Notes: generated by a model not told the origin, from the letters alone. A stretch of DNA of 64,000 nucleotides from Streptomyces erythrochromogenes (GCF_036170895.1 NZ_CP108036.1:5011001-5075000); one strand, 5' to 3'. Positions 36,047 through 45,440 are shown, numbered from the stretch's first letter. Translations and numbers: made by a program.

Positions 36047-37774
36047 CTACTTGGCGCAGACGGCCTTGTCGGCCTGGGCCTGCTGGACGTCCTTGGGCAG
36101 CTCCTGCGGCACCGGCGGCGCCAGCGGGGTGCCCGGCTTCTGGAAGTCCGGACCCAGAGTCAGCTTCATCGGGGCCTTCGCCGCCGCGTCCGTCGTCCCC
36201 ATCTTCAGCGCGGTGACCGGCAGCCCCAGGGCGTCCGCCAGCGCACGGGCCTGGTCGGCCTGGTTGGGCGCGTACTCCAGCTGGGTGGCGTCCACCTTCG
36301 ACGGTGCGTTGCCCTGGTTGCTGGCCTTGGACATCCCCTTGGTGTTCTGCAGCCAGCCCAGCGTGGTGGAGGCGGCGCCCTTGGGCCCGCCGCCGTTGTA
36401 GACGGCCACCCGTACGTCCCCAGCGGGTGCCCGGTTGCCCTGGAGCAGCGCGTCCTGCTTGGCCTTCGCGTCGGCGTCGGCCGCCTCCTTCGCGGCCTGC
36501 TCCTTCTTCTCGACCTCCGTGAGCGAGACGTCCCCCCGGATCATCTGCAACAACGGGTCGGCCAGCCGCTGGTCGACCACGACGGTCGCCTTGACCTTCT
36601 CGGCCGGGTTGTCGAGCACCGGCAGGGTGGTGAAGGTGATGTTCTTGAGGTCGATGTCCTTCAACTCGCCCGCGAGGTCGGTGAGTTTGTCGATGGAGCC
36701 CAGGCCCTGGTCCACCGTCAGCGACTTGGTGGCCGCCTCGGCGAGCGAGAAGAACTTCTTCGGACTGGTCAGCGTCTCCTTGGACTTCATCTCGCGCATC
36801 ATCGAACCCAGGAACTGCTGCTGGGTCTTGATGCGGTCCAGGTCGCTCTCGTTGCCGAAGGCGTGCCGGGTGCGTACGAAGGCCAGCGCCTGCTCGCCCT
36901 CCAGCCGGTGCTCGCCCTGGGGGAGCTTGAGCTTGGAGTCCTCGTCGTCGACGGCCTTCTCCAGGCACACGGGCACGCCGCCGACCGCGGTGCTGAGGGT
37001 CTTCACCGCGTTGAAGTCGACCATCATGAAGTTGTCGACCTCTATGCCGGTGAGCTCCTTCACCGTGCGCATGGTGCAGCCCGCGTCGCGGCCCTCCTGG
37101 CCCAGGCTGGTGTTGAAGCGCACGCCCTTCGCGCCGCGGACCGTCTTCGTGGTGCCGTCCGGCTGCTTCGTCGGGCAGTCCGGGATGGTGGTGATCAGGT
37201 CGCGGGGGATGGACAGCGCGGTGGCGTTGGAGCGGTCCTTGGCGATGTGGAACAGGATCGTGGTGTCGGCGTGGCCGACGCTGTCCTTGTCGCCGTAGCC
37301 CTCGTTGCCCGCACCGCTGCGCTTGTCGGTGCCGATGACCAGGATGTTGATGGCCTGGTCCTTCTTGAACCCGCCGGTGCCCGCGCCCGCGATGTCGGTG
37401 ACGCTGAGGTTGCCGTTCAGGTGGTCGTAGTAGAGGTACGCCGCCGCGGCGCCGCCGACCAGCAGGAGTGCCAGCGTCCCGCTGGTGATCAGCAGGGCCT
37501 TCTTGCGGCGTCCGCCACCGCCGCCGCCCTTGCGCGAGCGGCCGCCCCTGCGGCCCCCGGGCGGGGCGTCGCCGCGGCGGGGCCCCGGCACGCCGGGGGA
37601 GGGTGCGGTGGGAGCTGCGGGTGCCGCCGAAGATCTGCGGGGCGCGGCGACCTTGGGCCGCTCTCGCGCTGCGGAGTCGTTCAATTGCAGCTCGTAGTGG
37701 CCGGTGCGGGGATTGAGCACCCACTGGTCTGCGGGGTCGATCTCTTCCGCCCGCCCACGGCTTTGCGCATCCAC
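36047..37774 (-). CDS. LCP family protein 4 with C-terminal LytR_C-like domain
   Basis: A 575-aa membrane protein: a 90-residue cytoplasmic region rich in Arg/Gly (GGRSRKGGGGGG), one helix (about 95-117), LCP domain (about 140-410), a charged helical stretch (EKKEQAAKEAADADAKAK, possible coiled coil) and a C-terminal LytR_C-like domain (about 455-545). Blocks include IGTDKRSG, GHADTTILFHI, SIPRDL, GVRFNTSLGQEGRDAGCTMRTVKE and VRTRHAFGNESDLDRIKTQQ. Histidine-alanine replaces the usual arginine before the aspartate. GTG 37774 is the start, with GGAGG about 12 nt upstream, a little far. Confidence 0.9.
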   Translation of the reverse strand: MDAQSRGRAEEIDPADQWVLNPRTGHYELQLNDSAARERPKVAAPRRSSAAPAAPTAPSPGVPGPRRGDAPPGGRRGGRSRKGGGGGGRRKKALLITSGTLALLLVGGAAAAYLYYDHLNGNLSVTDIAGAGTGGFKKDQAINILVIGTDKRSGAGNEGYGDKDSVGHADTTILFHIAKDRSNATALSIPRDLITTIPDCPTKQPDGTTKTVRGAKGVRFNTSLGQEGRDAGCTMRTVKELTGIEVDNFMMVDFNAVKTLSTAVGGVPVCLEKAVDDEDSKLKLPQGEHRLEGEQALAFVRTRHAFGNESDLDRIKTQQQFLGSMMREMKSKETLTSPKKFFSLAEAATKSLTVDQGLGSIDKLTDLAGELKDIDLKNITFTTLPVLDNPAEKVKATVVVDQRLADPLLQMIRGDVSLTEVEKKEQAAKEAADADAKAKQDALLQGNRAPAGDVRVAVYNGGGPKGAASTTLGWLQNTKGMSKASNQGNAPSKVDATQLEYAPNQADQARALADALGLPVTALKMGTTDAAAKAPMKLTLGPDFQKPGTPLAPPVPQELPKDVQQAQADKAVCAK

Positions 37775-37997
37775 GGTTGCTCGAATCCTCCGTCGGGTGC
37801 CTCGCGACGCGCCTCCCCAAGGCGCACGGTCAACGATCCGGCTGCTGGTACCCGGTCTCCGGTCCGGCCGGGCACCGGATCGCTCACCTTATCCGTCCTG
37901 TTCGGCCGCAAACCATGGTGGTGACAAATTCCACTCCCCTTATAACGGGGTGAAGCGCCCATCCCACTCGGTTCGGTCACCGGCTTTTGGGATTGCT

Positions 37998-39239
37998 TTA
38001 CCGGCACCCGGTGTTCCCTGCGGTCGTTCCTGTGAAGGTAGGGATGGGCGCGGAGGGGGTCGAGGTTCCCTCACCGGCCGAATTCCCTTCCGGAACAGCG
38101 GCAGTGGTGGTCGCGGCCGGGGTCGGGGCGGCCGTCCCGGGGGCCCGCGCCGCCGCAGAAGGCGTCGCCTCCGGCGGGGTCACCGTCACCGGTTCGTCCT
38201 CCCGCAGCTGCTGGAACAGCCGCTCTGCGTCCGGTTCCACCAACTCGTCCCGGTTGGGGTTGGGTGCGTAGGGCCGGCGCGGCACGGTCAGGAACGTGAT
38301 GCGATGGGTCGGTATGCCCCGTACGCCCCTTACGAGTTCGTACATGTTGCGCAGCGACGCCAGTCCGGGGTCGGTGGTCAGCGAGGAGGTGGCGGCGTCC
38401 AGCAGCGGGTACAGGCGTGTCGGGTTCAGCAGGACGCCGTTGCTCTGCACCTTCTTGACGAGGGATCCGAGGAACTGCTGCTGGCGTTCCATCCGTTCGG
38501 TGTCGCTGCCGTTGCCCAGGCTGTGCCGGGCGCGGACGAACCCCAGCGCCTGCTCGCCCCGGAGGGTCTGCCGGCCGCCGGGCAGCTTCAGCTTGGCCTG
38601 CACGTCGTCGATGGGCTGCTTGAGGCACACCTCCACCCCGCCGACGGCGTCGACCATCCGCTTGAACCCGCTGAAGTCGATGACCATGTGGTGGTCGATC
38701 CGGATGCCCGTGAGCTTCTCCACGGTCCGGATCGTGCAGGCGGCCCCGCCCCACTCGAACGCCCAGTTGAACTGGGCGAAGGAGGCGCCCGTGCGGGACC
38801 CGTCGGGCTGCAGGCAGGAGGGGATCTCCGTCATCAGGTCCCGGGGTATCGACACCGCCGTCGCGCTCCTGCGGTCCTGCGGCAGGTGCAGCAGGATCGT
38901 GGTGTCCGAGCGCTGGGTGCCCTTGTCCTCCCCGTAGCCGGCGTTGCCCTTGCCGGAGCGCGAGTCGGAGCCGATCAGCAGGATGTTCTGGGCGCCCGTG
39001 GCGAGGTGCGCCGGGCGTTCGCGCTCGTAGCGCTCCAGCTCGGCCGCGGCGGAGGTGTCCTCGGTGATGTTCCCGTCGAGCTTGTTGTAGAGCCACCAGC
39101 CGGTGGCCGCCCCCACCAGGACCAGCAGGGTCAGCCCGAGACCGATCCAGCGCAGCAGCCTGCGCCTGCGGTCCCGCGGAGGCCGTCGTTCGCCTCCGGC
39201 CGCATCGCTGCCGCCCGGTATGCCTGAGCTGTCCGTCAC
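37998..39239 (-). CDS. LCP family protein 5
   Basis: A 413-aa membrane protein: short basic tail, helix at about 30-50, LCP domain (about 80-340) and a low-complexity Ala/Thr/Pro tail of about 60 residues instead of LytR_C. Blocks are IGSDSRSG, QRSDTTILLHL (conserved Arg-Ser-Asp present), SIPRDL, FNWAFEWGGAACTIRTVE and VRARHSLGNGSDTERMERQQ. The sequence is close to LCP protein 4 (GNAGYGEDK versus GNEGYGDKD), suggesting a local duplication with loss of the C-terminal domain. GTG 39239 is the start. Likely role is transfer of lipid-linked polymer to peptidoglycan. Confidence 0.91.
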   Translation of the reverse strand: MTDSSGIPGGSDAAGGERRPPRDRRRRLLRWIGLGLTLLVLVGAATGWWLYNKLDGNITEDTSAAAELERYERERPAHLATGAQNILLIGSDSRSGKGNAGYGEDKGTQRSDTTILLHLPQDRRSATAVSIPRDLMTEIPSCLQPDGSRTGASFAQFNWAFEWGGAACTIRTVEKLTGIRIDHHMVIDFSGFKRMVDAVGGVEVCLKQPIDDVQAKLKLPGGRQTLRGEQALGFVRARHSLGNGSDTERMERQQQFLGSLVKKVQSNGVLLNPTRLYPLLDAATSSLTTDPGLASLRNMYELVRGVRGIPTHRITFLTVPRRPYAPNPNRDELVEPDAERLFQQLREDEPVTVTPPEATPSAAARAPGTAAPTPAATTTAAVPEGNSAGEGTSTPSAPIPTFTGTTAGNTGCR

Positions 39240-39413
39240 TGGCGTGCGTCCCCTCGCCGCTGCGAGCAGCCGTACGGGTGAGCACGGCCATTGCCGATCC
39301 TCCCCCCGGGGCGCCGGAGCAGCCCGGGGGCGGGGTCGTGTCTAGGGCCATGCGGGTGACAGATCGGCCGTTCCCGAGGTTGATCAGTGTGGGTGACGGG
39401 CCGCGCCCCGGTT

Positions 39414-40163
39414 TCAGACCGTGTGGGTGACGCGCTCGCTCTCGGTCCGCTGGGCCAGCGCCTCCGGTGACAGCCGGTCCAGGTTCCGGCAGAGCACCAC
39501 GGACGCCCCCGCGGCCAGCGCGGCGTACAGCCCGGCGGACAGCCCCTCCCAGGTGTCGTAGCCCAGCCCGGTCAGCACCCGCGCCCCCTCGCCGAGGCCG
39601 AGCTTCGCCGCGTCCTCGCGGGCCCGGGTGACCAGCGCCGTGTGCGAGAGCTCCTCGCCGCCGACGATCAGAGCGGGACCTTCGGGCTGCACCGGGACGA
39701 AGGGGGCGAAGCGGTCACCCTGCCCCGGCACCTCCACCGCGTAGTCGGCGAAACCGGCCGGGGGCTGCGGGAAGCGCCCGCCCAGCGGCCGCAGGGCCAG
39801 CGCCACGCGCTCGCCGTCGCACTCCAGCGCCTGCTCCAGCGTGTCCGGACCGCTGACGACGAGGTCGGCGTCGCCCGGGTGCCCGCCCACCGAGGCCACG
39901 ACCCCGACCGAGTCGCAGGCCAGCAGCCACACGGCGCTCTGCCAGTGCGCCGGGAGCAGCAGCGCGAGCCGGTCCCCGGGCTCGGCGCCCAGGTCGCCCT
40001 GGAGCAGGTTCGCGGTCTTGGCCACCCAATTGGCGAAGGTCGCGACGGACAATTCGACGCGTTCGCCGGTGGCGTCGTCGTAGAAGGTGACGAGCGGGCG
40101 GCCCGGATCGGCGGCGAGCGCGGATCGCAGCAGGTCGGCAGGGGTGCGGTCAATGGCGTTCAC
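39414..40163 (-). CDS. TIGR03089-type protein (AMP-binding-like N-terminal fragment)
   Basis: A 249-aa cytoplasmic protein. It resembles the first part of acyl-AMP ligases: TPADLLRSALAADPGRPLVTFYDD, then GDRLALLLPAHWQSAVWLLACDSVG near residue 85. It stops before the adenylate-forming core (no TSGTTG-type P-loop), which matches the actinobacterial TIGR03089 family as I remember it. Function is unknown; catalysis as a ligase is unlikely. The start GTG 40163 has no ribosome site but TACCCT lies 7 nt upstream (40171-40176), so the message is probably leaderless. It sits between LCP protein 5 and the divergent amidase. Confidence 0.8.
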   Translation of the reverse strand: MNAIDRTPADLLRSALAADPGRPLVTFYDDATGERVELSVATFANWVAKTANLLQGDLGAEPGDRLALLLPAHWQSAVWLLACDSVGVVASVGGHPGDADLVVSGPDTLEQALECDGERVALALRPLGGRFPQPPAGFADYAVEVPGQGDRFAPFVPVQPEGPALIVGGEELSHTALVTRAREDAAKLGLGEGARVLTGLGYDTWEGLSAGLYAALAAGASVVLCRNLDRLSPEALAQRTESERVTHTV

Positions 40164-40170
40164 CCGGCAC

Positions 40171-40176
40171 AGGGTA
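40171..40176 (-). promoter_or_regulatory. -10 box for a leaderless TIGR03089 transcript
   Basis: On the minus strand TACCCT is followed by 7 bases and the GTG start at 40163, with no ribosome site. Confidence 0.5.
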
Positions 40177-40302
40177 CGCGGGGCCCTCCCCCGTACGGGG
40201 GTCCGCGGCTCCTCCGTACGGGGGAGGGGTATCCGCGGCGCAGCGGACGGAGCATCAGATCTCGGATGGCGCCCCGTGGTGGGCGTGCCCACCATCCTTG
40301 TC

Positions 40303-41688
40303 ATGCGTGGATTCCTTGCTTCCTCGATCGGCGTCGCGACGGCCGCCGTACTGGCCCTGCCCCTCGCGCTCCCGACTCCAGCACTCGCCGAAACCGTCCC
40401 CGTGACCCCGGCCGGGTCCACCCAGTCGCTGCCGCTCGTTCCCCTCGGGCCCGCGGCGGACCGCACCCCCGGCGTCCCCGGAATGAGCGCCTCGCCCCGC
40501 GGTTCCGAGACGCAGGGCCTGGCCGCCCGTGAGGTCAAGACGTTCTCCATGGTCGGTGTCGTCTGGGACGACGCCACCACCCAGCTCAACGGCAGCGTCC
40601 AGGTCCGTACCCGCTCCGTCCGCACCGCCACCTGGTCCGACTGGCAGGACGTCGAGGTCCACAACAGCGAGCACGCGGCCGACCCCGACGCGGTGGAGCG
40701 CGACTCCGGCCGGGTCCGCGGCGCCACCGCCCCGCTGTGGGTCGGCGAGTCCGACGGCGTGGAGGTCCGCGTCCAGGCGGAACTGGACGCCCCGACCACC
40801 CGCGCGGGCTCCCGGCTGCCCTCGGGCATGCGCATCGAACTCGTCGACCCGGGCGCGGCGGCCCCGGCGGGGTCCTCGGACGGCAAGAACAGCGGCCCGG
40901 CCGACGACAAGGGCGAGATGGTCGCGCCCGGCCTGACCATGGAGATGGCCGAGGCCTCCGCGGCGAACGTGCCGCACGCCGCGCTCGGCGCGAACGAGAT
41001 CATCGAGCTGGACAAGGCCGACTCCACCGCCGACGCCGTCTTCGCCAGCGAGGGCGAACTCACCGCGGCGGCGGCCCCGTACATCGGCCCGCGCCCGCGG
41101 ATCGTCACCCGCAAGGGCTGGGGCGCGGACGAGTCCCTGCGCGAGAAGGCCTTCGCCTACACCAACACCGTGAAGGCGGCGTTCGTCCACCACAGCGCCT
41201 CCGGCAACAACTACGCCTGCAAGGACGCCCCGGCGGTGCTGCGCAGCCTGTACCGCTACCACGTGGTCAGCAGCGGCTGGCGCGACTTCGGCTACAACTT
41301 CGCCGTCGACAAGTGCGGCACGGTCTACGAGGGCCGCGCGGGCGGCGTCTCCAAGCCGGTCCTCGGCGCCCACACCATGGGCTTCAACACGGACAGCATG
41401 GGCGTGGCGGTGCTCGGCACCTTCACGAACTCGGCGCCCCCGGCCGCCGCCGTCGACGCGGTCGCCCGCCTCACCGCCTGGAAGCTCGGCCTCTTCGGCC
41501 GGGACCCGCGCGCGAAGGCCACCCTCAAGTCGGGCGGCGGCAACCGCTACCCCAAGGGCAGGAACGTCTCGATGAACGTCATCTCGGGCCACCGGGACGG
41601 CTTCGCGACGGAGTGCCCCGGCAAGCAGCTGTACGGCAAGCTCCCGACGACCCGCACCTCCTCGGCCAAGCTCCAGGGCCGCCCGTAG
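40303..41688 (+). CDS. secreted PGRP-type N-acetylmuramoyl-L-alanine amidase
   Basis: A 461-aa exported peptidoglycan hydrolase. The signal peptide is residues 1-26 (ending ALA-E). A long N-terminal region (about 30-250) with WSDWQDVEVHN resembles wall-associated modules that precede Streptomyces amidases. The PGRP/amidase_2 domain (about 265-440) has zinc ligands in FVHHSASGNNY and in GHRDGFATECPG, with YNFAVDKCGTVYEGR as the core strand. It cleaves the bond between MurNAc and the stem peptide. ATG 40303 begins a clean signal sequence; there is no obvious ribosome site. It is divergent from the TIGR03089 gene. Confidence 0.88.
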   Translation: MRGFLASSIGVATAAVLALPLALPTPALAETVPVTPAGSTQSLPLVPLGPAADRTPGVPGMSASPRGSETQGLAAREVKTFSMVGVVWDDATTQLNGSVQVRTRSVRTATWSDWQDVEVHNSEHAADPDAVERDSGRVRGATAPLWVGESDGVEVRVQAELDAPTTRAGSRLPSGMRIELVDPGAAAPAGSSDGKNSGPADDKGEMVAPGLTMEMAEASAANVPHAALGANEIIELDKADSTADAVFASEGELTAAAAPYIGPRPRIVTRKGWGADESLREKAFAYTNTVKAAFVHHSASGNNYACKDAPAVLRSLYRYHVVSSGWRDFGYNFAVDKCGTVYEGRAGGVSKPVLGAHTMGFNTDSMGVAVLGTFTNSAPPAAAVDAVARLTAWKLGLFGRDPRAKATLKSGGGNRYPKGRNVSMNVISGHRDGFATECPGKQLYGKLPTTRTSSAKLQGRP

Positions 41689-41713
41689 CCTCCGGCGGCC
41701 GGCCGGGGCGGGC

Positions 41714-41719
41714 TACGCT
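41714..41719 (+). promoter_or_regulatory. -10 box for a leaderless DNA-glycosylase transcript
   Basis: TACGCT ends 6 nt before ATG 41726, with no ribosome site between them. Confidence 0.5.
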
Positions 41720-41725
41720 CGACCC

Positions 41726-42730
41726 ATGGCCGGCCGCTTCGACCCCCTCAACCGGACCGCCGTACGCGGCGGCCGCACCGACGTACCGCCGGGCCGCGCA
41801 GGCACCGCGGGCGCGGGGGCCGTGGAACGCCGCTGGACCCCCGACGGCCCCGTCGACCTCGGCCTCACCCTCGGCCCGCTCCGGCGCGGCCCCGCCGACC
41901 CCACCTTCCGCACCACACCCGACGGCTCCGTCTGGCGCGCCACGCGCACCCCCGACGGGCCCGCCACCCTCCGGGTCTCCCGGACCGGGACCGGGACCGA
42001 GATCGACGCCGAGGCCTGGGGCGCCGGCGCCGCCTGGCTGCTCGACCAGCTGCCCGCACTGCTCGGCGCGGGCGACGACCCGGCGGTCTTCGTCCCCCGC
42101 CACCGCCTCGTGCACGCCAGCCACCGCCGCCGCCCGGGCCTGCGCCTGACCCGCACCGGCCTGGTGCTGGAGTCCCTGATCCCCACGGTCCTGGAACAGA
42201 AGGTCACCGCAGACGAGGCCTACCGCGCCTGGCGCCGCCTCGTACGGCAGTACGGCGAGCCCGCGCCCGGCCCCCACGGGCTGAGCCTGCACGTCATGCC
42301 CGACCCCCGCACCTGGGCGATGATCCCGTCCTGGGACTGGCACCGGGCCGGTGTCGACGCCAAGCGCTCCGACACCATCGTCCGGGCCGTACGCGTCGCG
42401 AACCGCCTGGAGGAGGCGGCGGCCATGGACCTGCCCGAGGCCGTGCGACGGCTGGAGGCCGTCCCCGGCATCGGCCCGTGGACCTCCGCAGAGACCCTCC
42501 AGCGCAGCAACGGGCACCCCGACGCCGTCACCACCGGCGACCTGCACCTGCCCGGCATCATCGGCTACGCCCTCGCCGGCGACCGCGACGCCGACGACGC
42601 CGCGATGCTGGAGCTCCTCGCCCCGTACGCCGGCCAGCGCCACCGGGCGGCCCGCCTCGTCCTCCTCGCGGGCCGCACCCCGCCCCGCCGGACCCCGCGG
42701 ATGTACCGCAGCGACATCGGCCGCCTCTAG
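41726..42730 (+). CDS. HhH-GPD family DNA-3-methyladenine glycosylase (AlkA-like)
   Basis: A 334-aa base-excision repair enzyme. The C-terminal domain (about 145-310) has the AlkA order: LIPTVLEQKVTADEAYRAWRRLV, then the helix-hairpin-helix VPGIGPWTSAETLQRS near residue 247 and the catalytic aspartate in TTGDLHLPG near 272. The N-terminal 130 residues are a beta-rich domain with TLRVSRTGTGTEI. It should remove alkylated purines. Long arginine-rich shadow frames on both strands reflect base composition only. The following intergenic region contains 126-bp tandem repeats. Confidence 0.88.
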   Translation: MAGRFDPLNRTAVRGGRTDVPPGRAGTAGAGAVERRWTPDGPVDLGLTLGPLRRGPADPTFRTTPDGSVWRATRTPDGPATLRVSRTGTGTEIDAEAWGAGAAWLLDQLPALLGAGDDPAVFVPRHRLVHASHRRRPGLRLTRTGLVLESLIPTVLEQKVTADEAYRAWRRLVRQYGEPAPGPHGLSLHVMPDPRTWAMIPSWDWHRAGVDAKRSDTIVRAVRVANRLEEAAAMDLPEAVRRLEAVPGIGPWTSAETLQRSNGHPDAVTTGDLHLPGIIGYALAGDRDADDAAMLELLAPYAGQRHRAARLVLLAGRTPPRRTPRMYRSDIGRL

Positions 42731-43066
42731 GCCCGCCCACGCCACCCCGCCCCGCCGGGCGAGCTGTCCCCGGTCGGGCGGTCCGCGCGGCCCGTGCCCG
42801 TCGGGCCAGACGCTCGCCGCAGGCGTACCCGGATCCCCGCCGGTCCCCTGAGGCCGCGGCTCGCACGGCCCGCCGTCCAGGGCCCGCCCCGTCGTAGCCC
42901 GGGCCGGGCTGTGTTCCGCGGGGCTCGCCGCAGGCGTCCGGCGCGTCAGCGGCCCGGGCCGCCCCGGACCCCTGAGGCCGGGGGCCGGCACGGTCCCGCC
43001 GTCCAGGGCCCGCGCCCCGCCGCAGCGCGCCCCGGCTCCGTCCGCAGGGCTCGCCGCAGGCGGCCG
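42731..43066. other. gene-free stretch with tandem repeats
   Basis: These 336 bases separate the DNA glycosylase from the converging cofE gene. They are occupied mostly by the imperfect 111-126-bp tandem repeat described separately; no gene or single clear terminator is seen. Confidence 0.6.
42812..43062. repeat. imperfect 111-126-bp tandem repeat
   Basis: GCTCGCCGCAGGCG occurs at 42812, 42923 and 43049. Between them CCCCTGAGGCCG recurs at 42845 and 42969, and CCGTCCAGGGCCCGC recurs at 42873 and 42999. Order and spacing agree (111-126 bases), so this is a diverged tandem duplication of about two and a fraction units, ending 5 bases before the cofE stop. Confidence 0.75.
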
Positions 43067-44365
43067 TCAGCGGACCTCTACGAAGTCCTCCGCCGGGCGC
43101 CCCGGCCGCTGCGGCGGGGCCGCCGCCGGGTGGCCGACCGCAACCGTCCCCATCGGGTCCCAGTCCTGCGGCAGGTCCAGCACCTCCCGCACCACGTCCC
43201 GGCAGAACATCGTCGAGGACACCCACGCCGACCCCAGCCGCTCACCGGCCAGCGCGACCAGCAGGTTCTGCACGCCCGCGCCCATGGCGACCACGAACAT
43301 CTCCCGCTCCGCGGCGTCCCGCCGGGCGTGCCCGTAGTGGTGCGCCCCGTCCGTCACCAGACACGGCACCACCAGGTACGGGGCGGCCCGCAGCACGTCC
43401 CCGCGCCGCACCCGCTTCGCGACGGACTCCTCGGACTTGCCGTCCGAGCGCAGGTCCGCGATCCACGCGTCCCGCATCGCGTCCAGCAGCCGCACCCGTG
43501 AGGACTCGGACTCCAGCAGCACGAACCGCCACGGCGTCGTGTGGTGGGGGGCCGGGGCCGTCACGGCCGCCGCCACCGCCCGCCGCACCGCGCCCGGGTC
43601 CACCGGCTCCGCGGTGAAGGCCCGTACGGTACGGCGCTGCGTGACGGCTTCCCGTACCGCCTCCGAGGTGCCCAGCCGGAACATGTCGTCGGCCGGCGTG
43701 CGCACCAGGTCCCGCGCCGTCGCGCCCTCGCCCAGGACGTGCGCCAGCCCGCGCACGACGGCCACCGGCAGGCCGGCCGCCTTGCCCTTGACCAGGTCGC
43801 CGGCGGCGGCGAGCTCGTCCGCCGTCGCCACCACCGTCGCGCTGAGCGGATTGCCGTGCGCGTCGGTGGCGCCGCGCAGGTCGTCCAGGACCCGCACGCC
43901 GGCCGAGCCGATGGCGACGTCCGTCAACCCGTTGCGCCACGGCCGCCCGAAGGTGTCCGTCACGACCACGCCCACGTCCACGGAGAGCGCGTCGCGCACC
44001 CCGGCGCGGATCGCGGCCGCCGACGCGTCCGGGTCCTCCGGGAGCAACAGCACGGTGCCGGGCGCGGTGTTGGAGGCGTCCACGCCGGCCGCGGCCATCA
44101 CCAGGCCCTGCCGGTTCTCGACGATGCGCAGGGGGCCCCGGCGCGCGACCACCCGTACGGTCTCCGCGTCGATGGCGGCCTCGCGCGAGTCCGCCCGCAC
44201 GATCCGGCCCTCGGCCTTGGAGACGATCTTCGAGGTGACGAGCAGGACGTCGCCGTCGCGCAGATCGGGCGCGGCCGTCGTGATCAGCTTCGCCAGGTCG
44301 TCGCCCGGCCTGACCTCCGGTATCCCGTCGACGGCCCGCACCTCGTACGAGGGAGCCGCCGTCAC
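43067..44365 (-). CDS. cofE: bifunctional coenzyme F420:L-glutamate ligase / dehydro-F420 reductase
   Basis: A 432-aa two-domain enzyme, the FbiB type. The N-terminal CofE domain (about 1-240; [42 protein letters not shown]) adds gamma-linked glutamates to F420-0 using GTP. The C-terminal domain (about 245-430; [27 protein letters not shown]) is nitroreductase-like and in FbiB reduces dehydro-F420 with FMN. GTG 44365 overlaps the stop of cofD as GTGA, so the two consecutive F420 enzymes are translationally coupled. Tandem repeats lie beyond its 3' end. Confidence 0.94.
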   Translation of the reverse strand: MTAAPSYEVRAVDGIPEVRPGDDLAKLITTAAPDLRDGDVLLVTSKIVSKAEGRIVRADSREAAIDAETVRVVARRGPLRIVENRQGLVMAAAGVDASNTAPGTVLLLPEDPDASAAAIRAGVRDALSVDVGVVVTDTFGRPWRNGLTDVAIGSAGVRVLDDLRGATDAHGNPLSATVVATADELAAAGDLVKGKAAGLPVAVVRGLAHVLGEGATARDLVRTPADDMFRLGTSEAVREAVTQRRTVRAFTAEPVDPGAVRRAVAAAVTAPAPHHTTPWRFVLLESESSRVRLLDAMRDAWIADLRSDGKSEESVAKRVRRGDVLRAAPYLVVPCLVTDGAHHYGHARRDAAEREMFVVAMGAGVQNLLVALAGERLGSAWVSSTMFCRDVVREVLDLPQDWDPMGTVAVGHPAAAPPQRPGRPAEDFVEVR

Positions 44366-45321
44366 TGAGAGGCCTCCGCCAGCTCCAGCGCGGCCCGGGC
44401 CATCTCGGCGGTGGCCTCCAGGTCGGTCATCATCAGCGGCACCGCGCGGCAGGTGATCCCGGCGGCCTCCACCTCGGCGACGGCGGCCGCGTCGGAGGTG
44501 TCGACGAGCCAGCCGTCGAGCAGATCGGTCCCGTAGTGCAGGGCGACCGCGGCGGCCGTGGACTCGACGCCCACCGCGGCGAGCACCTTGTCGGCCATCC
44601 CGCGCACGGGGGCGCCGCCGACGATGGGGGACAGGCCGACGACGGGGGCGCCGGCGGCGGCGATGGCCTCGCGGATGCCGGGCACGGCGAGGATCGTGCC
44701 GACCGACACCACGGGGTTGGACGGCGGGAAGACGATCACGTCGGCCGCGGCGATGGCCTCCAGCACGCCGGGCGCGGGCTTGGCCTGCTCGGCCCCGACC
44801 GGTACGACGGCCTCCGCGTCGACCGAGGCGCGCAGCCGGACCCAGTACTCCTGGAAGTGGATGACCCGGCGTTCGCCGGTTCCGGCCTCGGTGATCGCGA
44901 CGTGGGTCTCGACCCGGTCGTCGGACATGGGCAGCAGCCGCACCCCGGGCTGCCAGCGGTCGCAGAGGGCCTCGGTGACGGCGCTGAGCGGGTAGCCGGC
45001 GCCGAGCATCTGCGTGCGGACGATGTGGGTGGCGAAGTCGCGGTCCCCGAGGCCGAACCAGGTGGGTCCGACCCCGTAGGCGGCGAGTTCCTCCTTGACG
45101 GTGAAGGACTCGTCGGTGCGGCCCCAGCCCTGGTCCTCGTTGATGCCACCGCCGAGGGTGTACATCACCGTGTCCAGGTCGGGGCAGACCTTGAGCCCGA
45201 AGAGGTGAATGTCGTCACCGGTGTTGCCGATGACCGTGATGTCCGCGTCGGGCACCGCCGACTTGAGTCCGCGAAGGAACCGGGCGCCGCCTATACCGCC
45301 GGCCAGAACAACAATGCGCAT
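44362..45321 (-). CDS. cofD: 2-phospho-L-lactate/phosphoenolpyruvate transferase (F420 biosynthesis)
   Basis: A 319-aa enzyme, also called FbiA in mycobacteria, that transfers the phospholactyl or enolpyruvyl group from its guanylylated donor to the deazaflavin Fo, giving F420-0 or dehydro-F420-0. The family start [16 protein letters not shown] is at residue 4, [20 protein letters not shown] near 32 is the Fo site, and [14 protein letters not shown] near 200 binds the donor. It is followed by overlapping cofE. Its upstream region, shared with the end of cysteine dioxygenase, holds a 51-bp tandem repeat and GACAGTCTGTC (45325-45335), an 11-bp inverted repeat just before the ATG. Confidence 0.95.
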   Translation of the reverse strand: MRIVVLAGGIGGARFLRGLKSAVPDADITVIGNTGDDIHLFGLKVCPDLDTVMYTLGGGINEDQGWGRTDESFTVKEELAAYGVGPTWFGLGDRDFATHIVRTQMLGAGYPLSAVTEALCDRWQPGVRLLPMSDDRVETHVAITEAGTGERRVIHFQEYWVRLRASVDAEAVVPVGAEQAKPAPGVLEAIAAADVIVFPPSNPVVSVGTILAVPGIREAIAAAGAPVVGLSPIVGGAPVRGMADKVLAAVGVESTAAAVALHYGTDLLDGWLVDTSDAAAVAEVEAAGITCRAVPLMMTDLEATAEMARAALELAEASQ

Positions 45322-45330
45322 GCAGACAGT

Positions 45331-45440
45331 CTGTCAGCCGAAGGCTGTCGTTGAGGGGTGGCGGTCGGGCGACGGGTGGGACTGTCAGCCGAAGGCTGTC
45401 GTTGAGGGGTGGCGGTCGGGAGGCGGGTGGGACTGTCAGG
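45331..45440. repeat. 51-bp tandem repeat in the cofD leader
   Basis: Two units (45331-45381 and 45382-45432) match at 49 of 51 positions, followed by the first 7 bases of a third. Each begins CTGTCAGCCGAAGGCTGTC, containing a 5-bp hairpin CAGCC-GAA-GGCTG. The array fills nearly all of the 129 bases between cysteine dioxygenase and cofD. A 51-bp period is 17 codons and stays open on both strands, but no start or ribosome site supports a gene. Confidence 0.9.
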
